A stretch of 45,520 nt of DNA from JASHUC01 sp035606175 (GTDB lineage: Bacteria > Pseudomonadota > Gammaproteobacteria > Steroidobacterales > Steroidobacteraceae). The notes beneath the pieces were generated by a model. It made no database searches and was not told the origin of the DNA. It was given only the letters and a program-made list of their open reading frames with translations. Each line of letters begins with the position of its first letter. Within the stretch, counting starts at the first letter, position 1. The translations under genes were made by a program, and so were the position numbers. Below are positions 15,062 through 24,411 of the stretch, piece after piece. The DNA lies in assembly GCA_035606175.1 (NCBI GenBank), contig DATNFW010000040.1:1-45520 (forward strand). Reading direction: 5' to 3'.

Positions 15062-16255
15062 ATGACCGTATTGAAGCAAATCGTCGCGGTCGTCGGCATG
15101 AATCTGCGCAACCTGCCGCAGCGGCTCGGCCCCTCGCTCGTGATCGTCGTCGGCATCGCGGGAGTCGTGGCGGTGCTCGTCAGCGTCCTCTCGATGGCGG
15201 TCGGCTTCTCCCAGACGATCGCCGGTGGAGGGAGCCCCGATCGCGCCCTGATCCTTTCGGGAGGTGCCCTTCAGGAGGCGATGAGCAGTATTCCGAGCGA
15301 TTCGGTGCCGAATATCGTGAATGCGCCCGGCATCGCGAAGGATGCCCAGGGCCGCCCGATCGCGGCTGCCGAAGCACTGGCGCAGGTACAAATCGAGCCC
15401 CGAGGCGGGGGAAAGACGATCAACATCCCGCTGCGAGGCGTCTCGAACGTCGAGGCCGAGCTGCGCCCGGAGCTGCATCTCGTCTCCGGGAGAATGTTTC
15501 GCCCAGGCCTGCACGAGCTCGTCGTCGGCCGCAATCTCGAGAGGCGCTACGGCCTCGGTGTCGGCAGCCATCTCGAATTCCAGAACGGAGACTGGGTGGT
15601 CGTCGGAGTGTTCGCGAGCGACCGCGCGAGCACGCTCGATTCGCAGATCCTGACCGACGCACAGACGCTGCTTGCGGCGTATCAGCGCAACTGGTTCCAG
15701 AGCATCACGGTGAGACTCGCCGGTCCGCACGGGCTCGATGCGCTGAAGCAAGCGCTCGCATCGGACCCCACACTACATGTCGCGACTTTTCGCGAGTCCG
15801 ACTATGCGGCCAATCAGTCACGTGCGCTGAACGCCGTACTGCGCTTCATCGGCTATTTCATCGGCGGCATGATGGCGGGGGGCGCGCTGTTCGGCGCGCT
15901 CAACAGCCTGTACGCCTCGGTCAGCTCCCGGTCGGTCGAGATCGCGACGCTCCGTGCGATCGGCTTCGGCTCCGGTCCGGTCGTGCTTTCGGTCCTCGCC
16001 GAGGCGCTGTTCCTGTCCCTCGCCGGAGCACTGATCGGCGCGTTCTGCGCCTGGGTGTTCTTCAACGGGCACGTCTCGAGCATGCAGCTGCAGGGAGCCC
16101 TTCAGCCCCCGACTGCCTTCGCAATGTCGGTGACGCCGAGTCTCGTCGTGCTCGGAATCATCTGGGCCTGCGTGATCGGCTTGGTCGGAGGGCTTTTCCC
16201 GGCCGTGCGCGCCGCGCGCCTGCCGATTGCGCGCGCGCTCACCGCCCTCGCTTAG
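15062..16255 (+). CDS. FtsX/MacB-type ABC transporter permease
   Basis: A 397-residue permease, second of the pair, 9 bp after the first. The N-terminal membrane segment is LVIVVGIAGVVAVLVSVLSMAVGF (about 26-49). A periplasmic domain follows, and the C-terminal FtsX helices include RFIGYFIGGMMAGGALFGALNSLYASVSSRSVEIATLRAIGFG, ALFLSLAGALIGAFCAWVFF and LVVLGIIWACVIGLVGGLFPAVRAARLPIARALTAL. With the preceding permease it would form a heterodimeric MacB-like exporter or lipoprotein/lipid extrusion system. No adaptor (MacA/HlyD) gene is present. The frame is intact. It needs an ATPase encoded elsewhere, or is decaying. Confidence 0.92.
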   Translation: MTVLKQIVAVVGMNLRNLPQRLGPSLVIVVGIAGVVAVLVSVLSMAVGFSQTIAGGGSPDRALILSGGALQEAMSSIPSDSVPNIVNAPGIAKDAQGRPIAAAEALAQVQIEPRGGGKTINIPLRGVSNVEAELRPELHLVSGRMFRPGLHELVVGRNLERRYGLGVGSHLEFQNGDWVVVGVFASDRASTLDSQILTDAQTLLAAYQRNWFQSITVRLAGPHGLDALKQALASDPTLHVATFRESDYAANQSRALNAVLRFIGYFIGGMMAGGALFGALNSLYASVSSRSVEIATLRAIGFGSGPVVLSVLAEALFLSLAGALIGAFCAWVFFNGHVSSMQLQGALQPPTAFAMSVTPSLVVLGIIWACVIGLVGGLFPAVRAARLPIARALTALA

Positions 16256-16293
16256 AGTCAGCCCTCGCCTAGCGTCAGCCGCCCTCGCCGAGC
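16245..16293. repeat. Imperfect tandem repeat at the permease 3' end
   Basis: CCCTCGCTTAGAGTCAG (from 16245, containing the stop codon), CCCTCGCCTAGCGTCAG (16262-16278) and CCCTCGCCGAGC (16282-16293) are three diverged copies of one unit. They fill most of the gap to the convergent pirin gene. Confidence 0.7.
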
Positions 16294-16300
16294 GCCTGTA

Positions 16301-17167
16301 TTAGAATTTCCCGCTCTGATAGTCCTCGAACGCCTGCACCAGCTCATCGCGCGTGTTCATGACGAACGGTCCGTACTTTGCCACGGGCTCTCTGAGCGGA
16401 CGGCCCGCGACGAGAATCGCGCGGCTGGGGGCATGACCCTGCGCATCGTGCGAGTCGTGTCGCCCCTCGAGCTGCACGACATCCCCAGTGCCGAGCATCG
16501 CGAGCTCGTGCGGGCCGACTGTCGCGGCCGACTCTCCGGTTCCGACGCGCATTGCGCCCTCATACACGTACAGAAACGCGGCATGCTCTGCAGGCAGTGG
16601 CTGTGAGAACTGCGCGCCTGCATCGAGTGACACATCGAGGTAGATCGGGTCGGTCGCGGGCTGTGCGATCGGTCCGCTCACCTCTCCGACCTGCCCGGCG
16701 ATCACCTTGATGTGGGCGCCGCCGTCCGTGGCGGTCTCCGGAATCCTCTCCGGACCGTACTCCTGGTATTTCGGTGCGGTGAGCTTGTCGCGGCCGGGCA
16801 GATTGATCCAAAGCTGAAAGCCGCGCATGCGGCCTTCCTGCTGTTCCGGCATCTCCGAGTGCACGATCCCGCGCCCGGCAGTCATCCACTGCACGCTTCC
16901 AGGCACGAGCACGCCCTCGTGCCCGTGGTTGTCGCGGTGGCGCATGCGCCCATCGAGCATATAGGTCACCGTCTCGAAGCCTCGGTGCGGATGCTCGGGG
17001 AACCCCGCGATGTAGTCGCCCGGATTGTCCGTGCCGAATTCATCGAGCAGCAGGAATGGGTCGAGGTCCGGCAGCTGAGGCTGGCCGATCACGCGCGTGA
17101 GCTTCACGCCCGCGCCGTCCGAGGTCGGCATGCCGTGTACAACTCGGGTAACGTTCCGTGCATTCAT
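16301..17167 (-). CDS. Pirin-family bicupin protein
   Basis: A 288-residue two-cupin protein. Metal-ligand motifs of the N-terminal cupin are clear: FPEHPHRGFETVTYMLDGRMRHRDNHG and GIVHSEMPEQ (three His and one Glu). DEFG, MTAGRGIVHSE and the C-terminal EPVAKYGPFVMNTRDELVQAFEDYQSGKF are typical of pirins. Bacterial pirins such as YhhW act as quercetin-type dioxygenases or bind regulatory proteins; which applies here cannot be told. GGGAG lies 6 nt before ATG 17167. It is convergent with the permease gene and on its own. Confidence 0.93.
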   Translation of the reverse strand: MNARNVTRVVHGMPTSDGAGVKLTRVIGQPQLPDLDPFLLLDEFGTDNPGDYIAGFPEHPHRGFETVTYMLDGRMRHRDNHGHEGVLVPGSVQWMTAGRGIVHSEMPEQQEGRMRGFQLWINLPGRDKLTAPKYQEYGPERIPETATDGGAHIKVIAGQVGEVSGPIAQPATDPIYLDVSLDAGAQFSQPLPAEHAAFLYVYEGAMRVGTGESAATVGPHELAMLGTGDVVQLEGRHDSHDAQGHAPSRAILVAGRPLREPVAKYGPFVMNTRDELVQAFEDYQSGKF

Positions 17168-17242
17168 GTGAGTCTCCCGGTCGCATCAAGCGGTCAACGT
17201 GCGGGAGAATACACTAGGTGCCCGATGCCACCGATCGCGCCT

Positions 17243-18523
<1,281 letters not shown>

Positions 18524-18527
18524 GGGT

Positions 18528-19916
18528 TCACTCGTCGGTGGGAGAACTCTTGGAGCGCAGCCGCGCGAGTGCTTCGCCGATGCGAATTTCGAGCCCGCGC
18601 GCTGCCGGACGATAGTATCGCCTATCCGGCAGTTCATCCGGCAAATAGCGCTCCCCGGCCGCGTAGGCCTCCGGCTCATCGTGCGCGTAGCGGTAGCCCC
18701 TGCCGTAGCCGAGCTCCTTCATGAGCCGCGTCGGAGCATTGCGCAATCTGAGAGGCACATCGAGAGTTCCGTGCCGCTCCACATCCTCCTTCGCCTCCCC
18801 GAGCGCGACATACACGGCGTTGCTTTTCGGCGCGCAGGCGAGATAGACGATGAGCTCGGCGATCGCGAGCTCGCCCTCGGGGCTGCCGAGCCGGTCATAG
18901 GCTTCCCACGCATCGAGCGCGAGCGCGAGCGCACGCGGATCGGCGAGCCCGATGTCCTCCACGGCCATGCGAACGGCGCGCCGCGCGATGTAGAGCGGAT
19001 CGCAGCCGCCATCGAGCATGCGGGCGAGCCAGTAAAGCGCCGCGTCGGGGTCCGTTCCGCGCACCGCCTTGTGCAGCGCGGAGATCTGGTCGTAAAACTG
19101 CTCGCCCCCTTTGTCGAAGCGACGCCGCCCGCCGCTCGCCACCTCGCGGGCGATGTCGAGCGTCAAGGATCGCGCGGCCGGGGCGCCAGCAGCCGGAGCG
19201 GCAGCAGCTGGGACGGCAGCAGCCGGCGCAGTCGCGGTAGGAGCAGCCCCCGCCTCCACGAGCCCGGCCGCGAGCTCGAGCATGTTGAGAGCGCGACGCG
19301 CATCGCCATCCGCGGCGCGCGCGATGAGTTGCAGCGCCTCGGGGTCCGCGGCGAGCCCCAGGTCTCCGAGGCCACGCTCGTGGTCCGCGAGCGCCGCGCC
19401 GAGAAGCGTCAGGAGGTCCGTTTCATCGAGCGCCTTCAGCACGTACACCCGTGCGCGGGAGAGCAGCGCGCTCACGACCTCGAACGAGGGGTTCTCGGTC
19501 GTCGCGCCGATGAAGGTGAGCGTCCCATCCTCCAGATACGGGAGGAAAGTGTCTTGCTGCGCCTTGTTGAAACGATGCACCTCGTCGAGAAAGAGCACGG
19601 TCGCCCGACCGCTCATGTCGCGAGCCGCGCGCGCGTGCTCCACGGCCGCGCGGATGTCTTTGACGCCGGCCATGACAGCCGATAACGCGATGAACTCCGC
19701 GTCCGCGCGCCGGGCGATGAGACGTGCGAGTGTCGTTTTGCCCGTGCCGGGCGGGCCCCATAGAAGCATCGAATGGAGCTGGCCGCCCTCGATCGCCTCC
19801 CGCAGCGGCTTGCCCGGCGCGAGCAGATGGCGCTGACCCACGAACTCCTCGAGGGTTCGCGGACGCATCCGATCGGCGAGCGGTCGCCCGAGCTCTGCGA
19901 CCTGCCTCCGGCTCAC
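18528..19916 (-). CDS. rarA: Replication-associated recombination AAA+ ATPase RarA (MgsA)
   Basis: A 462-residue AAA+ clamp-loader-like ATPase acting at stalled replication forks. LADRMRPRTLEEFVGQRHLL opens the domain. Walker A GPPGTGKT is at residues 54-61, Walker B VLFLDEVHRF at 107-114, sensor 1 FIGATTENPSF and the arginine region DGDARRALNMLE follow. The C-terminal tetramerisation part (DQISALHKAVRGTDPDAALYWLARMLDGG, GYRYAHDEPEAYAAGERYLP) is complete. Between the two, residues about 222-249 are an unusual Ala/Pro linker (AAPTATAPAAAVPAAAAPAA). GTG 19916 overlaps the vanZ stop as GTGA; the slightly long family length is explained by the linker. Confidence 0.96.
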   Translation of the reverse strand: MSRRQVAELGRPLADRMRPRTLEEFVGQRHLLAPGKPLREAIEGGQLHSMLLWGPPGTGKTTLARLIARRADAEFIALSAVMAGVKDIRAAVEHARAARDMSGRATVLFLDEVHRFNKAQQDTFLPYLEDGTLTFIGATTENPSFEVVSALLSRARVYVLKALDETDLLTLLGAALADHERGLGDLGLAADPEALQLIARAADGDARRALNMLELAAGLVEAGAAPTATAPAAAVPAAAAPAAGAPAARSLTLDIAREVASGGRRRFDKGGEQFYDQISALHKAVRGTDPDAALYWLARMLDGGCDPLYIARRAVRMAVEDIGLADPRALALALDAWEAYDRLGSPEGELAIAELIVYLACAPKSNAVYVALGEAKEDVERHGTLDVPLRLRNAPTRLMKELGYGRGYRYAHDEPEAYAAGERYLPDELPDRRYYRPAARGLEIRIGEALARLRSKSSPTDE

Positions 19917-20356
19917 GACGGCTCGCGCGAGAGCCCGAAGATGCGCTCCGCCCACACCGCCCAGTGCCTGAGTCCGGCCCCGAGCAGGATGAAAGCGACC
20001 GCGACGCCCGTGGCGTCGGCATAGAAATCGTGAATGTCCCGATCGCGCCCCCAATCCATGTAGCCTTGTACGAGCTCGATGAGCGCGCCGAGCAGCAGCA
20101 TCCAAAATGCGAGCAGCGGATAGCGGGTGCGGCGAATCAGCCCGCCGAACCAAAGCGTCAATCCGAAGAATGCCCCCGAATGCTCGAGCTTGTCCCAAAT
20201 GTGCAGGTTCGGCACATCCTGCGAGGGCGCGAGGGTGGAGTACAGAATGAAGGCCACCAGCGCCCAGCCGATGCACCACCACAGTGCCGGAAACTGCAAA
20301 TGCGGTGGCAGTGCCCGCGGCTTCGCAGGGGGCACAGGATCACGCGACCAAATCAT
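19913..20356 (-). CDS. VanZ-family membrane protein
   Basis: A 147-residue protein with four predicted membrane helices (LWWCIGWALVAFILYSTLAP; HSGAFFGLTLWFGGLI; LLAFWMLLLGALIELVQGYM; DFYADATGVAVAFILLGAGL). The motifs DKLEHSGAFFG and ELVQGYMDWGRDRDIHDFYADATG are the hallmark of VanZ-like proteins. VanZ in enterococci lowers teicoplanin sensitivity; the role of chromosomal homologues is unknown. Its ATG overlaps the lolA stop as ATGA and its stop overlaps the rarA start, so it is translated in the middle of the lolA-rarA operon. Confidence 0.92.
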   Translation of the reverse strand: MIWSRDPVPPAKPRALPPHLQFPALWWCIGWALVAFILYSTLAPSQDVPNLHIWDKLEHSGAFFGLTLWFGGLIRRTRYPLLAFWMLLLGALIELVQGYMDWGRDRDIHDFYADATGVAVAFILLGAGLRHWAVWAERIFGLSREPS

Positions 20357-21024
20357 TTTTGAGGCTTTCCTATCACATCGGCGCCGGCCGGCGGGGCGAA
20401 GCTCACCTCGGCATCGGCGACCGGCGCATTGCGCTCGGCGTGTTCGAATACGACCACCGCAGTCCCACCGAGCTTGTCTTTGAGCATCATGCGCCGCAGC
20501 CGGTTCCCCGAGAATCCGAGCAGCGCCTCGCGGAAATCGGCATCCGCCGCCTTGGGCGCCACGCGGACCCAGTCGAGACCTGCTGCAGCGCCGGCCTCGG
20601 GCGGCGCGCCGGCCGAGCTCACGTCGAACGCCGTGAGCGCACTCGGGCCCTCGGAGAGCAGCATCGCCGGAGTCGCCGAGAGCGCCGCCTGCTCCGGTTT
20701 CACCGTCACCTGCTCGAGATCGCGATCGTAGTACCAGAGATTGCGGCCATCGGCGACGAGCAGTTGGCCCGAGCCCTCACCCTGCGGGTGGATCTCCCAC
20801 CGGAACCGGCCCGGCCGCAGCACTAGCAGTCGCCCGCTCGCCCGCTGCGTCACGTGTCCCTGTGCATCGGTCACCGTCTCCGTGAAATCCGCGCTGAATG
20901 AGCGCAGGCCATCGAAGTAGCGATCGAGCGCAGCCGCACCCGAGTTGGCGGCGGCCCGGCAAACCATGCAAGCAATCAGACCGAGCAGCGCAATCGCTGC
21001 CTGCGCGCGGCGCGGTCCGCGCAC
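20353..21024 (-). CDS. lolA: Outer-membrane lipoprotein carrier protein LolA
   Basis: A 223-residue periplasmic chaperone that takes lipoproteins from LolCDE to LolB. The signal peptide is MRGPRRAQAAIALLGLIACMVCRAAA. The mature part shows the family order: LDRYFDGLRSFSADFTETV, GRLLVLRPGRFRWEIHPQGEGSGQLLVADGRNLWYYDRDLEQVTV (read in parts), and the C-terminal DKLGGTAVVVFEHAERNAPV...FAPPAGADVIG. GTG 21024 is 3 nt after the ftsK stop. ftsK-lolA-rarA-serS is the conserved gammaproteobacterial order. Confidence 0.96.
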   Translation of the reverse strand: MRGPRRAQAAIALLGLIACMVCRAAANSGAAALDRYFDGLRSFSADFTETVTDAQGHVTQRASGRLLVLRPGRFRWEIHPQGEGSGQLLVADGRNLWYYDRDLEQVTVKPEQAALSATPAMLLSEGPSALTAFDVSSAGAPPEAGAAAGLDWVRVAPKAADADFREALLGFSGNRLRRMMLKDKLGGTAVVVFEHAERNAPVADAEVSFAPPAGADVIGKPQK

Positions 21025-21027
21025 GCC

Positions 21028-23358
21028 TCACTCTCCCGGTGGCGCGGGCGCGAGCACTTCGCGACTGCCGTTCGACTGCAGCGGCCCGACGATCCCGGCC
21101 GATTCCATCGCCTCGAGCAGACGCGCAGCGCGGTTATAGCCGATCTTCAGCCGCCGCTGCACGTAGGATATGGAGGGCTTGCGCTCCTCGGTCACGATGC
21201 GCACGGCTTCATCATAGAGTGCATCCTGCTCCGCGTCGCCTTCCGCACCGCCGCTCTCGTCTTCCTCGCTCGGCAGCCCTGGTATCGGGGCGCTCGGGCC
21301 CGAGAGCACCTCCTCGACGTAGCTTGGAGCGTTGCTCGATCTCTTCAGCGCCTCGACGACCCGGTGCACCTCCTGGTCCGAGACGAATGCGCCGTGCACC
21401 CGGGTGGGCATCGATGTGCCTGCGGGCAGATAGAGCATGTCTCCGTGCCCGAGCAGCGTCTCGGCACCCATCTGATCGAGGATGGTGCGCGAGTCGACCT
21501 TCGCGGAGACCTGGAATGCGATGCGGCAGGGGATATTTGCCTTGATGAGCCCGGTGATCACATCGACCGACGGCCGCTGCGTCGCGAGCACCAGATGGAC
21601 TCCCGAGGCGCGCGCCTTCTGTGCGAGGCGTGCGATGAGCTCCTCCACTTTCTTGCCGACGATCATCATGAGATCGGCGAGCTCGTCGATGATCACGACG
21701 ATGTAGGGGAGCGGCGTTAGGTCCGGGATCTGCGCTTGATCCATCGTCGGATCGTTTGCGGCCCGTTGAGTGAGCACGGGGTCGCGGATCGGCTTGCCCG
21801 CATCGATCGCCTCCTGCACGTGGCGATTGAAGCCCGCGATGTTGCGCACACCGAGCGCCGCCATGAGCTGATAGCGGCGCTCCATCTCCGCGACGCACCA
21901 GCGCAGCGCATTCGCGGCCTGCTTCATGTCCGTGACGACCGGCGCAAGCAGGTGCGGGATGCCTTCGTAAACGGAGAGCTCGAGCATCTTCGGATCGATC
22001 ATGATGAGACGCACGTGCTCGGCAGTCGCCTTGTACAGAAGCGAGAGCACCATCGCGTTAATGGCGACGGATTTGCCGGAGCCGGTGGTCCCGGCGATCA
22101 ACAAATGCGGCATGCGCGTCAGATCGGCGACGAGCGGCTGACCACCGATGTCCTTGCCGAGTGCGAGCGCAAGCGGTGTGCCGAGGTCGTCGTACGCCTT
22201 CGACCGGATGATCTCCCCGAGCGTCACGAGCTCGCGCTTCTCGTTCGCGATCTCCAGGCCCATCACCGATTTGCCGGGAATCACCTCGACGACGCGCACG
22301 CTCATGACCGAGAGCGCGCGCGCGAGGTCCTTCGCGAGTCCCGTGATCTGGCTCGCCTTGACGCCCGGCGCCGGGCGCAGCTCGAACCGCGTGACCACCG
22401 GTCCCGGCTGCACCGCGACCACCTCGGCCTCGACTCCGAAATCCCGCAGCTTGATCTCCACGAGCCGCGACATCGCTTCGAGCGCTTCGGCCGAGTAGGA
22501 GGGCTCCCGCACCGGAGGATCGTCGAGGAGCTTGAGCGGCGGCAGCTCGTTCGATTTGGACTCGAAAAGCGGCACCTGCCGCTCCTTCTCGACGCGCTCG
22601 CTCTTCTCGACCACGACAAGCGGCGGCTCGATTTTCGGCGGCGCGCGCGCGGCAACCTTCTTCTGCTGCGTCTGCACCGTCTCCTTGCGTCGCTCGCGCC
22701 GCTCGCGGCCCTCGGCGATATTGCGCGCCGTCGACAGCCGCCCCCGGACCCAGCCGATACCGCCCCAGGTCATCGAGCCGAGCCGGTCCATTACGGTGAT
22801 CCAGGACACGCCGAACGCGATCGATACGCCCGCCATCCAGAAGCCAATCAGAAACAGCGTCGAGCCGAGCTGGCCGACACCGACCGCCAACTCCTTCCCG
22901 ACGAGCTGCCCGAGAACCCCGCCCGCCGTCTCCCGCAACGTACCGGCGTCCCAGTTGAGTGTCGTGAGTCCACAGCTTGCGGCGAGCACCAGAACGAAGC
23001 CGCCGAGGCGCACGGCGGTGTCCGCGCGCGAGGGCCGCTTCGGACGATTGCGATTACGAAAGAGAATCCACGCCGCGATGGCGATCATCGCGGGAAAGAG
23101 ATAGGCGGGACGGCCGAAGAGATAGAACGAGAGGTCGGCGAGCCACGCGCCTACCGGGCCGATGCGATTGTGGACCGCTCCCTCGCCGGTGAACGAGAAT
23201 CCCGGATCGGTCGCACGATAGCTTGCAAGGGCGGCGAGCAGCACCAGAGCCACGACGGCGAGCGCGATCGCCCCACTCTCTCGCAACCCACGGCTCACGG
23301 ACTCGGTGAAACGCGCAGCACCCCGCGCGGTCGTCTCGGCCAAATTCCCCGTCCTCAC
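21028..23358 (-). CDS. ftsK: DNA translocase FtsK
   Basis: A 776-residue septal DNA pump that clears and resolves the chromosome terminus. Four membrane helices occupy about residues 28-190. A short charged linker (about 205-290) is followed by the alpha and beta motor domains with Walker A GTTGSGKS at 423-430 and Walker B VVIIDELADLMM near 554-565. The gamma winged helix near 705-770 (AVRIVTEERKPSISYVQRRLKIGYNRAARLLEAMESAGIVGP) would read KOPS sites. The linker is much shorter than in E. coli, as in many bacteria. The start is GTG 23358. It is transcribed divergently from trxB, 93 bp away; TATAAT on the minus strand at about 23447-23452 is a possible -10 box. Confidence 0.97.
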   Translation of the reverse strand: MRTGNLAETTARGAARFTESVSRGLRESGAIALAVVALVLLAALASYRATDPGFSFTGEGAVHNRIGPVGAWLADLSFYLFGRPAYLFPAMIAIAAWILFRNRNRPKRPSRADTAVRLGGFVLVLAASCGLTTLNWDAGTLRETAGGVLGQLVGKELAVGVGQLGSTLFLIGFWMAGVSIAFGVSWITVMDRLGSMTWGGIGWVRGRLSTARNIAEGRERRERRKETVQTQQKKVAARAPPKIEPPLVVVEKSERVEKERQVPLFESKSNELPPLKLLDDPPVREPSYSAEALEAMSRLVEIKLRDFGVEAEVVAVQPGPVVTRFELRPAPGVKASQITGLAKDLARALSVMSVRVVEVIPGKSVMGLEIANEKRELVTLGEIIRSKAYDDLGTPLALALGKDIGGQPLVADLTRMPHLLIAGTTGSGKSVAINAMVLSLLYKATAEHVRLIMIDPKMLELSVYEGIPHLLAPVVTDMKQAANALRWCVAEMERRYQLMAALGVRNIAGFNRHVQEAIDAGKPIRDPVLTQRAANDPTMDQAQIPDLTPLPYIVVIIDELADLMMIVGKKVEELIARLAQKARASGVHLVLATQRPSVDVITGLIKANIPCRIAFQVSAKVDSRTILDQMGAETLLGHGDMLYLPAGTSMPTRVHGAFVSDQEVHRVVEALKRSSNAPSYVEEVLSGPSAPIPGLPSEEDESGGAEGDAEQDALYDEAVRIVTEERKPSISYVQRRLKIGYNRAARLLEAMESAGIVGPLQSNGSREVLAPAPPGE

Positions 23359-23451
23359 ACGACTGTGCGAACATCCTTCCCTGGAACGCAGTATCCGCGA
23401 GCGCGCCGCGATTTCCCTGGGGTGCGTAGCAGTTTTGGAGATTGATTATAC

Positions 23452-24411
23452 ATGGTGCAATCACGGCACAGCCGGCTCATCATTCTCGGTTCCGGCCCCG
23501 CGGGCTATACCGCGGCCGTTTACGCGGCGCGCGCCAACCTCGCGCCCCTCCTCATCACCGGTCTCGAGCAGGGCGGTCAGCTCATGACGACCACGGACGT
23601 GGACAACTGGCCGGGCGATGTGGAGGGACTGAAGGGACCGGCGTTGATGGAGCGGATGCTTCGACATGCACGCCGCTTCGACACCGAGATCGTCAACGAT
23701 CACATCGCCTCCGTGAATCTTGCCGCCAGGCCGTTCCAGCTCACGGGCGATGCCGGCCGCTACACCTGCGATGCGCTCATCATCGCAACCGGGGCGACGG
23801 CAAAGTATCTCGGTCTCCCCTCCGAGGACCACTACCGTGGGCGCGGAGTCTCGGCGTGCGCGACTTGCGACGGGTTCTTCTTCCGCGGCCAGCGCGTTGC
23901 AGTCGTCGGTGGGGGCAATACGGCGGCCGAGGAGGCGCTTTACCTCTCGCACATCACGGAGCACGTCACGCTCATCCACCGCCGCGACCGGCTTCGAGCC
24001 GAGAAGATCCTGCAGCATCAGCTGATGGAGCGCGAGCGCGCCGGGAAGCTTTCGATACTCTGGAATCACACCATCGAGGAAGTGCTCGGCGACGGTGTGG
24101 GGGTCAACGGCCTCGCGGTGCGCTCGACCCAGCATGGCACGACGGCCAAGCTCGACGTGACGGGTGTATTCATTGCAATCGGTCATTCGCCGAACACCAC
24201 CATCTTCGAGGGGCAGCTCGCGATGCGCAACGGCTATATTGTGGTGAAGAGCGGGCTCGAAGGCGGGGCAACCGCGACGAGTGTCCCGGGCGTATTCGCG
24301 GCCGGTGATGTGGCCGATCAGGTCTATCGACAGGCGGTGACCTCGGCCGGCGCGGGCTGCATGGCGGCACTCGATGCGGATCATTACCTCGAGGGCCTGG
24401 ATTTCGCTTGA
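23452..24411 (+). CDS. trxB: Thioredoxin-disulfide reductase
   Basis: A 319-residue NADPH:thioredoxin reductase. The FAD motif GSGPAGYTAAVYAAR is at 13-27, the redox-active CATC at Cys136-Cys139 (SACATCDGFFF), the NADPH motif GGGNTAAEEA at 153-162 and the C-terminal FAD motif GVFAAGDVADQVYRQAVTSAGAGCMAALDA. TGGAG lies 12 nt before ATG 23452. Length and motifs are those of the low-molecular-weight bacterial enzyme. Its stop overlaps the next gene's TTG start. Confidence 0.97.
   Translation: MVQSRHSRLIILGSGPAGYTAAVYAARANLAPLLITGLEQGGQLMTTTDVDNWPGDVEGLKGPALMERMLRHARRFDTEIVNDHIASVNLAARPFQLTGDAGRYTCDALIIATGATAKYLGLPSEDHYRGRGVSACATCDGFFFRGQRVAVVGGGNTAAEEALYLSHITEHVTLIHRRDRLRAEKILQHQLMERERAGKLSILWNHTIEEVLGDGVGVNGLAVRSTQHGTTAKLDVTGVFIAIGHSPNTTIFEGQLAMRNGYIVVKSGLEGGATATSVPGVFAAGDVADQVYRQAVTSAGAGCMAALDADHYLEGLDFA

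Noticed and set aside
21736..23445. A 569-codon plus-strand frame opposite ftsK
   Set aside because: Antisense shadow of ftsK with low-complexity His/Arg/Asp composition and no recognisable domain.
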